Shown here: positions 6,944 through 13,500 of the stretch, piece after piece | Position numbering within the stretch: position 1 is the stretch's first letter | Layout: the number at the start of each line of letters is the position of its first letter | Source: an uncultured Alcaligenaceae bacterium | GTDB taxonomy: Bacteria; Pseudomonadota; Gammaproteobacteria; Burkholderiales; Burkholderiaceae_B | DNA length: 18,931 bases | Direction: 5' to 3' | Assembly: GCA_937897265.1 (NCBI GenBank) | Contig: CALCPT010000537.1 | Coordinates: 1-18,931 of the forward strand | Translations under genes and position numbers: made by a program | Notes under the pieces: model-generated | What the model saw: only the letters and a program-made list of their open reading frames with translations | Databases searched by the model: none | Told to the model about the DNA's origin: nothing

Positions 6944-8113
6944 TTATGCACGCTCCAGAATCAGGGTTGCACTGCCGTGACGCGCGCCAAGCAGGCCGCC
7001 TGTACCGTGTGCCAAAGCAAGATCGCAGTTTTTAACTTGAACAGCAGGATGGGCTTCGCCCCGCAATTGACGCACGGCCTCGATCACTTTCGTGATGCCG
7101 CCGCGGTTTGCTGGGTGGTTGTTACATAAGCCACCGCCGTCGGTGTTGAAAGGCAGTTTGCCCACACCTGAGATCAAGTTGCCATCTGACACAAACTTGC
7201 CGCCTTCGCCTTTTTTACAAAAGCCGAGGTCTTCAAGTTGCATCAAGACTGTGATGGTGAAGCTGTCATAGATTGAGGCGTACTTAATGTCTAGTGGTGT
7301 GATGCCTGCTTCTTCAAAAGCCAACGCACCAGAGATGCGTGCGCCTGAATAGGTCAAATCAACATGACCGCCCAACTGGCCTTTAACCGACTCACCCGCA
7401 CCGCGCACTTTGACCAACGGGCGCTTGAGCGTCTTGGCGATATCAGGATGTGCAACGATCAGTGCGCCACCACCATCGCTGACCACGCAGCAATCGAGAC
7501 GGTGCAAGGGCGTTGAAACCAGTGGCGAATTGACAACGTCTTCAACCGTGACCACATCACGCAGCATGGCGTGTGGATTGTGCTGGGCATGATGCGAAGC
7601 TGCAACTTTAATCCAGGCCAGTTGCTCTGACGTGGTGCCGTATTCGTACATGTGGCGTGCCGCGACCATTGCATAGCTGTTGACAGTCACGGGGCCAAAA
7701 GGGGCCTCAAACGGAACGTCAGGGATGTCGGCACCCCAGCTGCGTGGTTGCATGCCAGACGAGCCTGCCGAGCGTGGGCGGCCTGCCAGAGTGATCAGTG
7801 CAATTTTGCACTTGCCAGCAGCAATCGCTTGGGCAGCGTGTGACACGTGAATCAGGTATGAACAGCCACCTGTTTCGGTTGAGTCGACATGGCGCAGGTT
7901 TGTCAGCCCCATGTAGTCAGCCATGTTTAGCATGCCTAAGCCAGGGGCATCGCCTGCGCAGAAGTAACCGTCGATGTCGCTGAGTGACAAGCCAGCATCA
8001 GCCAGCGCGCCTTTGGCAGACTCGGCATGGATTTGAGCAACCGATTTATCGGGTGCTTTGCGAGTAGGGTGCTCGTAGGCACCAACGATATAAGCTTTGT
8101 CTCGTATGGTCAT
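6944..8113 (-). CDS. SCP2-type thiolase family protein (acetyl-CoA acetyltransferase-like)
   Basis: A 389-residue thiolase-fold protein of the sterol carrier protein 2 type, with no fused SCP2 domain. The probable nucleophile is C84 in TETGGCSYL. H333 in GLCNNHPANRGG is the oxyanion/active-site histidine. H369 in LAHGTGGLLG stands where classical thiolases carry the second cysteine, as in SCP2 thiolases. The chain ends with the family-like SATLILERA. Known relatives cleave or form carbon-carbon bonds on acyl-CoA (beta-ketothiolysis or retro-aldol cleavage), often together with a DUF35 partner. The adjacent DUF35 gene follows with a 2-base gap. The presence of the cysteine argues for true thiolase chemistry rather than the Ltp2-type aldolase reaction, but this is inference. 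No dehydrogenase, hydratase or CoA ligase lies nearby to define the substrate. The gene probably leads its own two-gene operon. Confidence 0.88.
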   Translation of the reverse strand: MTIRDKAYIVGAYEHPTRKAPDKSVAQIHAESAKGALADAGLSLSDIDGYFCAGDAPGLGMLNMADYMGLTNLRHVDSTETGGCSYLIHVSHAAQAIAAGKCKIALITLAGRPRSAGSSGMQPRSWGADIPDVPFEAPFGPVTVNSYAMVAARHMYEYGTTSEQLAWIKVAASHHAQHNPHAMLRDVVTVEDVVNSPLVSTPLHRLDCCVVSDGGGALIVAHPDIAKTLKRPLVKVRGAGESVKGQLGGHVDLTYSGARISGALAFEEAGITPLDIKYASIYDSFTITVLMQLEDLGFCKKGEGGKFVSDGNLISGVGKLPFNTDGGGLCNNHPANRGGITKVIEAVRQLRGEAHPAVQVKNCDLALAHGTGGLLGARHGSATLILERA

Positions 8114-8137
8114 GGGTCGTTGTGTTTATCAAGAGTC

Positions 8138-8166
8138 AAAAAAATAGTGCTGAGTGAGGCACTCAC
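8138..8166 (-). terminator. Probable terminator after the DUF423 gene
   Basis: Read on the minus strand, a TGAGTG-CCT-CACTCA hairpin (perfect inverted repeat at 8151-8165) is followed within about six bases by a TATTTTTTT tract (complement of 8138-8146). It lies about 100 bases past the DUF423 stop and just before the thiolase start. The stem is short and only moderately G+C rich, so its strength is uncertain. The palindrome could instead be an operator for the thiolase operon. Confidence 0.5.
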
Positions 8167-8263
8167 CAACTAGCTTTTTACCACTGAAGCGAGCTTGCGT
8201 GTGGCGCGCGGGGGTAGGCGCTTTAATTTTTTGAATTTGGGTATGGCGTATGGGGTAGGCACG

Positions 8264-8665
8264 TCAGCGTTTTGAGACTGAGCGGGTCAGGGCCGATACG
8301 CCCAACATTAACCACCCAAGCATGAGTGCCACGCCACCGGTCGGGGCAATCGTTGTCGCCTGTGTCACCGCAAAGAGATATTTGAGCTCTATTGAGCCAC
8401 AAAACAGAACGATGCCGGCCAGTAACAGACTGCGTGCGAGTAACGCTGCCCGACCTGGCAAGCCTGCGGCATAGAGAATGGCGAGTGCGTGAATCAGTTG
8501 ATAAAGCGAGGCGCGCTCAAGGGCTTGCGCCGCCTGCGCGTCAGCCACGGCGTGCGCGGCAACGGCACCAAGCGCGACGGCAGTCAGGCCAAGCAGGGCA
8601 GCGGTCAAGCCCCAGGCGGGATGCGCCTCAGTCGAGGGGGGGGTAACAGGGCGATGGGCTGACAT
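8264..8665 (-). CDS. DUF423 (YgdD-type) small membrane protein
   Basis: A 133-residue inner-membrane protein with about four hydrophobic helices, at roughly residues 18-42, 52-72, 76-96 and 105-127. DUF423 features are the AAHAVADA segment near residue 36 (the family usually has GAFGAHGL), YQLIHALAILYAAG (about 56-69), and the FCGSIELKYLF to TGGVALMLGWL block. The first 15 residues are proline-rich and polar, a slight extension over many relatives. The family has no established function. A GAGG lies 11 bases before the ATG. The gene is monocistronic and diverges from the lipoprotein gene across about 74 bases. A probable terminator follows it. Confidence 0.85.
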   Translation of the reverse strand: MSAHRPVTPPSTEAHPAWGLTAALLGLTAVALGAVAAHAVADAQAAQALERASLYQLIHALAILYAAGLPGRAALLARSLLLAGIVLFCGSIELKYLFAVTQATTIAPTGGVALMLGWLMLGVSALTRSVSKR

Positions 8666-8739
8666 TAGCTAAATAACCTCGTCTGGTTAACATTAACGCT
8701 AAAATGTGCGCCTTGTCGGCGTACTCCCTTGAGGTAGCG

Positions 8740-9168
8740 ATGTTGAATCATTTTAAATGGCTTGCACTAGCGGTGCCTGTGTTTGTAACCGGGTGCATCG
8801 GCATCAATTCAAGCAGCTCACCTAAAGAAACCTTTACTCTGCAGCGCTCTTATCAAGAGGCCTACAAGCTTGCGACGCTGCAGGCCTTGCAATGTTGGGG
8901 TAACGACGGTGAGTTTCCGATTAAAGGGCAGCTTGATACGGCCACCCGTACAGCCCAAGTGGCAGTGACAGGGGGCTTAGGCGGCAGTCATTACGGGCAG
9001 GTCGATATTCGGGCGCTTGACGACCAAAACTCTGAAATCACCACGACAGTTGCTGGCATCAATATTTGGGATGCCTCAGCGATTTCTGCGATGCAAGCAG
9101 CCTTGCAGTTTGGGGTATCTACCTGCACAAACTACATGCCGAGTGCTCGGCCGGTTAAAAAATCTTAA
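8740..9168 (+). CDS. Small predicted lipoprotein
   Basis: A 142-residue predicted lipoprotein. I chose the ATG at 8740 over the in-frame ATG at 8704. GAGG lies exactly 5 bases before 8740, and the protein then begins with a classical type II signal, MLNHFKWLALAVPVFVTGC, where VTGC is the lipobox and the cysteine at residue 19 is the lipidation site. The mature part is small, soluble-looking and mixed alpha/beta, with two further cysteines (in ALQCWG and STCTNY) that could form a disulphide. The residue after the lipid cysteine is isoleucine, with no aspartate at +2, so outer-membrane sorting is expected. I do not recognise a family with a known function; it resembles conserved hypothetical lipoproteins of betaproteobacteria. 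The thioesterase gene follows 25 bases later on the same strand, so they probably share a transcript. Confidence 0.78.
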   Translation: MLNHFKWLALAVPVFVTGCIGINSSSSPKETFTLQRSYQEAYKLATLQALQCWGNDGEFPIKGQLDTATRTAQVAVTGGLGGSHYGQVDIRALDDQNSEITTTVAGINIWDASAISAMQAALQFGVSTCTNYMPSARPVKKS

Positions 9169-9193
9169 CTTCATAAAGCGAATTGTGTCTGAA

Positions 9194-9610
9194 ATGTTTG
9201 AACCCTCTACGTACTTTGGTCTTGATATTCCGTACTTGAAATTTTTAGGTGTTGAGCCGGTTTTGTGTGAAGATGATCGTGCCGTCACTCGTTTGAAAAT
9301 TCGCGAAGACCTGCTCAATAGTCGCAGGGCCATTCACGGTGGGGCGTTGATGAGCCTGCTCGATTTCACATTAAGTGCTGCGGGTCGTTCGGTCGATCCG
9401 TTGGGCCTTGGGATGGCAACGATCGATATTACGGTTAGCTGTTTTGAGCCAGCGGTGACTGATTTAACGATTCAGGCGCGCTGCTTGCGACGTGGTTCGT
9501 CGATTGCGTTTTGCGAAGGTGAAGTGTTAGATACCGAGGGCAAACTGATTGCGAAAGCCTCGGCATCGTTTAAGGTACTGAAGGCGCAATACGCTTCAAA
9601 AGCTGCTTGA
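9194..9610 (+). CDS. PaaI/YbgC-like hotdog-fold thioesterase
   Basis: A 138-residue single-hotdog thioesterase of the PaaI type, expected to hydrolyse acyl-CoA thioesters in the cytoplasm. The signature loop is NSRRAIHGGALMSLLD, with N42, H48-G49-G50 and D57 as the residues that position the thioester and activate water. The following helix and beta strands (GLGMATIDITVSCFEPA, CLRRGSSIAFCEGEV, LIAKASASFKVL) match the family layout. The open frame extends upstream to 9017 inside the lipoprotein gene, but that extension is only an overlap. The protein most likely starts at ATG 9194; an in-frame GTG at 9185 is an alternative. Neither start has a good ribosome site. The substrate is unknown; aromatic or medium-chain acyl-CoA is typical for the family. 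Confidence 0.85.
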   Translation: MFEPSTYFGLDIPYLKFLGVEPVLCEDDRAVTRLKIREDLLNSRRAIHGGALMSLLDFTLSAAGRSVDPLGLGMATIDITVSCFEPAVTDLTIQARCLRRGSSIAFCEGEVLDTEGKLIAKASASFKVLKAQYASKAA

Positions 9611-9647
9611 TTCATCACTAACCTGTAGCGCTGAGTGTAGCCGCGAG

Positions 9648-9663
9648 CTTTAACGGTTTAAAG
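9648..9663. other. Short A/T-rich hairpin between convergent genes
   Basis: CTTTAA-CGGT-TTAAAG is a perfect 6-base stem with a 4-base loop in the 139-base gap between the thioesterase and YqeY genes, which converge. A 10-base palindrome, GCGTTAACGC (9670-9679), follows closely. No T tract follows, so termination is doubtful. I see no gene in this gap. Confidence 0.3.
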
Positions 9664-9749
9664 TCTGGGGCGTTAACGCTTGACGCGCGAAAGCGACTTG
9701 CAAGGTTTTCGTAAAAAGTACCCTGCGTGGCTGTACAGCGACTAGGTCT

Positions 9750-10205
9750 TTAGCCGAGTTTGGCTTTGACAAGTGCAGACAGCGCTGACATGTCGGCGCG
9801 ACCGGCAAGTGCTGGTTTCAAGATTGCCATGACTTTACCCATCGCAGGGTTGCCTGTGATGCCTTGTGCTTGCACTTGGACTAAGGCGGCGTCAATGGCG
9901 GCGTTGACTTCAGCTTCAGTCGCAGCCTGTGGCAAAAACTCTTTCAGAACAGCCATCTCGGCTGTTTCTTGCGCGGCGGTTTCGGTACGACCCGCTTGTT
10001 CGTAGGCTGCGATGGATTCGCGACGCTGCTTGATTTGTTTTTCAATAATCGCGGTGACGTCTGCATCAGTTACGTCTTTACGTTCATCGATTTCTTTTTG
10101 TTTGATGGCGGCCTGCAAAAAGCGCAGAGTCCCTAGACGCTCGCTCGCTTTTGCGCGCATGGCGTCTTTGACGGATTCGGCGATTCGAAGTTTGAGGTCT
10201 GACAT
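9750..10205 (-). CDS. yqeY: GatB/YqeY domain protein
   Basis: A 151-residue protein of the GatB/YqeY family, related to the C-terminal domain of the GatB subunit of tRNA-dependent amidotransferase; the free-standing protein has no proven role. It has two helical parts. Residues 1-95 carry RLGTLRFLQAAIKQKEIDER and the KQIKQRRESIAAYEQAGR helix. A smaller C-terminal bundle includes GKVMAILKPALAGRADMSAL. I chose the ATG at 10205 because homologues begin near M-S-D-L-K; the frame is open further upstream to 10292, which would run into dnaE2. The gene lies 67 bases after the dnaE2 stop on the same strand. A TATACT at 10239-10244 (minus strand) could be a -10 box, but no -35 partner is convincing, so transcription may come from the SOS operon. 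Confidence 0.88.
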   Translation of the reverse strand: MSDLKLRIAESVKDAMRAKASERLGTLRFLQAAIKQKEIDERKDVTDADVTAIIEKQIKQRRESIAAYEQAGRTETAAQETAEMAVLKEFLPQAATEAEVNAAIDAALVQVQAQGITGNPAMGKVMAILKPALAGRADMSALSALVKAKLG

Positions 10206-10272
10206 GATGGGCTCGGTCATAGAGAAAGAATAACCGCTAGTATAAAGCCTTGCCTGAGAGGGCGCGTGGCAA

Positions 10273-13200
10273 TCAAAGTGTTTGTTCAGCACCGATAGTG
10301 GCTAACAAGCTTGAGTGATCCTCTAGACGCCCCACCAACAAGTGTTGCGTGCCTTGCAAGTTTTGCCAGGTACCAATCGCGGCTAGCAAATGTGCCTGCA
10401 ATAATTCACGGCGTTGTCGTACTGCTAGTTCAGCACGCACGATCAGATTCACCGAGCCAGTTTCGTCTTCGATGGTGACAAAGATTACGCCTTTAGCGGT
10501 TTGTGGTCGCTGGCGCATGGTGACCAAACCGCAGGCACGTGCGAAGCGCCCCTGTGGCAGTTGCGCCAGTGTGGTCGCTGGCGCAAAGCGCAAGCGGGTG
10601 AGCGTCTGACGCAACAAGGCTAACGGATGGCGCCCAAGGGTGAACCCCAAACGTTGATAATCTGTCACAAGATCGTGCGCCTCGGTGGGCGGTAACAACA
10701 GAGGTTGTTCGTCTTCACTTGGCTCGGCCTCACGCAACAGACCTTTATTCGCCACGCTCGCTGCGGCATGCCAGGCAGCCTGGCGGCGATGCCCGCTTAA
10801 CGTGTTCAAAGCACCGGCCAGCGCAAGTTGTTGCAAAACAGCTTGATTGAGGTCGGCACGACGGCCAAGATCTTGTGTATCAAGAAACGGCCCCGCTTGA
10901 CGGGCGTCAAGCAAAAGCTGCGCGGCGGCTGCAGGTAAGCCAAGGATTTGGTTCAGGCCCAAGCGCACGGTTGGGCGAGTGCGTGTCGCGGCGTTGTCTC
11001 GAGGTACCCGTGCAGGGTCACCCGGCGCTTGTTCAGACCTGTTAGGGGTGATGTTAGCTGCGTCAGGCACCGTCTGAGGTGATCGTTTGGGTTCATCTGT
11101 CAAGATTTCAAGCGTGCACTCCCAGTCACTTGTTTGAACATCCACGGGTAGAAGACGCACGCCATGACGACGTGCGTCTTGTATTAACTGCGAGGCCCCA
11201 TAAAACCCCATCGGTTGTGAGTTCAGTAGTGAAGCTAAAAAGGCTTCGGGCTCGTGACATTTGAGCCACGCACTGACATAGGCGAGTAAGGCAAAGCTTG
11301 CCGCATGACTTTCAGGAAAACCATATTCGCCGAAACCTTCGATTTGCTTAAAAATTGTTTCTGCAAACTCTGCTGTATAACCATTGTTGAGCAAGCCCTC
11401 AATTAACTTACGTCGAAACTGATCGATGCCGCCTTTGCGACGCCACGCCGCCATCGAGCGACGTAGTTCGTCGGCTTGACCCGCAGTAAAACCAGCGGCA
11501 GTCATCGCAATTTTCATGACTTGTTCTTGAAAAATTGGCACGCCGAGTGTGCGTTCAAGTACCGCACGTACTGCTCGACTGGGGTAAGTAATCGCCTCAA
11601 GGCCTTGCCGACGTCGCAAATACGGATGCACCATGCCACCTTGAATGGGACCTGGTCGGACGATGGCCACTTCAATCACAAGATCGTAAAACTGGCGTGG
11701 TCGCAAGCGTGGCAGCATCGACATCTGTGCCCGCGATTCAATCTGAAACACGCCTACCGTATCGGCGGCACAAATCATGTCATAGGTGGGTACATCGTCA
11801 TCTGCGATGTCTTGCAAACTAAAGTGCGGTAATTTGCGGCGCCACGCCACCCACTCTAGGCTGCGACGAATCACCGTCAGCATTCCTAAGGCTAGGATAT
11901 CGACTTTTAATAAACCAACGGCATCCAAATCATCTTTATCCCATTGCACAACGCTGCGCTGTGGCATGGCCGCGTTTTCAATCGGCACCAAACGTGACAA
12001 CAAGCCACGCGCCAACACAAAGCCGCCAGGATGTTGTGACAAATGACGCGGAAACCCCATCAACGCTTGCGCGAGCTCAGCCCACTGTTGTGTGACGGCA
12101 GCCTCGGCATCTAAACCGGCGTCAACCAGCCGATGAATTAAATTCTGTTTACCATCCCACCAGCGATGTGATTTGGCAACCTGATCAATGATTTGCGCGT
12201 CAATCCCTAAAGCGCGCCCTGTATCACGTAAGACACTGCGAGGCCTGTAAGAGGTCACCACACCGGTTAAGGCGGCCCGCTGACGTCCATATTTTTGATA
12301 TAGGTATTGAATTACCTCTTCGCGTCGCTGATGCTCAAAATCCACATCAATATCTGGTGGTTCGTTGCGCTCACGGCTAATAAACCGTTCAAATAATGCA
12401 TTACCGTTTGCAGGATTTACTGCAGTGATGCCTAGGCAGTAGCACACCGCAGAATTTGCCGCAGAGCCTCTTCCCTGACATAAGATTTGTCGACTCACAG
12501 CAAAACGCACGAGATCGTAGACAGTTAAAAAATACGTTTCATAGCCCAGCTCTGCGATTAAATCGAGTTCGTGTTTAATTTGCACGCTGACATTTTCAGG
12601 GATGCCTGCAGGGTAGCGCTTGGCCGCACCTTGCCAGGTTTGCTCATGCAGGTATTGTGCTGCGGTATACCCTTGAGGCACGACTTCTTCGGGGTATTCA
12701 TAACGCAGTTCGTCAAGACTAAAGTGGCAATGCTCGGCAATGCAAATGGTTTGCAGTAACAACGCGGGCTCGTACAGATTGCTTAAACGCAACCGTGTGC
12801 GTAAGTGTTGTTCGGCATTTGAGGCTAACTCGTAACCACACTGCGCCACGGTTTGACGCAAGCGAATCGCCGTCAACACATCATGCAGAGCTTTACGTGA
12901 ACGCTTATGCATCTGAACTTGCCCAACCGCCACGCAAGGGATGTGATGTGTTTGAGCTAACGTTTGAATCATTTGCAAACGTAGATTATCTTGTGCGCGA
13001 TGTAAGCGACTAATCGCCACCCAACAACGGTTTGCAAAGTGTTGTGTCAGCCAGGCGAGTTGAGTGGCAAGGTCTTCTGGCGTCACGTCTATGTTAGGGA
13101 TCAAAATGGCTAAGCAATCATCCACCACGACCTCGTGCGGACGCAAAAGATATTGCCCTTTAACCGCTTGCATACGCCCGCGTGTAATCACTTCACACAA

Positions 13201-13500
13201 ATTGCCATAGCCTTCGCGGTGCTGTGCAAGCAACACAATTCTATAAGCAGGCTGATCGGTTGGATCTAGGCGCAGTTCACTACCAATTAATAACTTTAAA
13301 TCTGATTTTTTAGCCTCGAGATGCGCACGTACAATGCCGGCTAATGAGCACTCGTCTGTGATGGCTAGTGCGTGATAGCCTAAGGCAGCAGCTTGTGCGA
13401 CTAAGCTTTCAGGCGAGGATGCACCGCGCAGAAACGTAAAGTTTGACAAGCAATGGAGCTCGGCATAACCCGGTAAGAGGGTTGTAAAGTGCGCTCCCAT
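10273..13500 (-). CDS. dnaE2: Error-prone DNA polymerase III alpha subunit DnaE2 (ImuC)
   Basis: A 1075-residue C-family DNA polymerase that synthesises DNA past lesions after SOS induction, working with ImuA and ImuB. The N-terminal PHP domain starts with YAELHCLSNFTFLRGAS and contains AITDECSLAG (46-55). The catalytic palm holds D383, D385 and D387 in PPDIDVDFEH, and D521 in QWDKDDLDAVGLLKVD. CQGRGSAANSAVCY (341-354), VRPGPIQGGMVHPYLRR (614-630) and EYGFPESHAASFA (725-737) are further polymerase motifs. A helix-hairpin-helix region follows (about 845-900). An OB domain (about 985-1030) includes CGLVTMRQRPQTAKGVIF. The oddity is an extra low-complexity stretch rich in P, R, T, N and D, at about 800-844, between SDWECTLE and VRLGLNQILGL, where relatives usually have only a few residues. 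The start ATG shares its A with the imuB stop (TAATG), so translation is coupled. Confidence 0.96.
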   Translation of the reverse strand: MGAHFTTLLPGYAELHCLSNFTFLRGASSPESLVAQAAALGYHALAITDECSLAGIVRAHLEAKKSDLKLLIGSELRLDPTDQPAYRIVLLAQHREGYGNLCEVITRGRMQAVKGQYLLRPHEVVVDDCLAILIPNIDVTPEDLATQLAWLTQHFANRCWVAISRLHRAQDNLRLQMIQTLAQTHHIPCVAVGQVQMHKRSRKALHDVLTAIRLRQTVAQCGYELASNAEQHLRTRLRLSNLYEPALLLQTICIAEHCHFSLDELRYEYPEEVVPQGYTAAQYLHEQTWQGAAKRYPAGIPENVSVQIKHELDLIAELGYETYFLTVYDLVRFAVSRQILCQGRGSAANSAVCYCLGITAVNPANGNALFERFISRERNEPPDIDVDFEHQRREEVIQYLYQKYGRQRAALTGVVTSYRPRSVLRDTGRALGIDAQIIDQVAKSHRWWDGKQNLIHRLVDAGLDAEAAVTQQWAELAQALMGFPRHLSQHPGGFVLARGLLSRLVPIENAAMPQRSVVQWDKDDLDAVGLLKVDILALGMLTVIRRSLEWVAWRRKLPHFSLQDIADDDVPTYDMICAADTVGVFQIESRAQMSMLPRLRPRQFYDLVIEVAIVRPGPIQGGMVHPYLRRRQGLEAITYPSRAVRAVLERTLGVPIFQEQVMKIAMTAAGFTAGQADELRRSMAAWRRKGGIDQFRRKLIEGLLNNGYTAEFAETIFKQIEGFGEYGFPESHAASFALLAYVSAWLKCHEPEAFLASLLNSQPMGFYGASQLIQDARRHGVRLLPVDVQTSDWECTLEILTDEPKRSPQTVPDAANITPNRSEQAPGDPARVPRDNAATRTRPTVRLGLNQILGLPAAAAQLLLDARQAGPFLDTQDLGRRADLNQAVLQQLALAGALNTLSGHRRQAAWHAAASVANKGLLREAEPSEDEQPLLLPPTEAHDLVTDYQRLGFTLGRHPLALLRQTLTRLRFAPATTLAQLPQGRFARACGLVTMRQRPQTAKGVIFVTIEDETGSVNLIVRAELAVRQRRELLQAHLLAAIGTWQNLQGTQHLLVGRLEDHSSLLATIGAEQTL

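Noticed and set aside
8704..8739. Upstream ATG of the lipoprotein gene
   Set aside because: The ATG at 8740 has GAGG 5 bases before it and gives a proper lipoprotein signal, whereas the extra 12 residues would disturb the signal peptide.
9017..9193. Long N-terminal extension of the thioesterase frame
   Set aside because: It lies almost wholly inside the lipoprotein gene in another frame; the family fold begins near MFEPSTYFGL.
9670..9679. GCGTTAACGC palindrome between the thioesterase and YqeY genes
   Set aside because: A single 10-base palindrome without T tract or second copy is compatible with chance.
10206..10292. 29-codon N-terminal extension of the YqeY frame
   Set aside because: It would overlap the dnaE2 stop, contains no family sequence, and homologues begin at about M-S-D-L-K.
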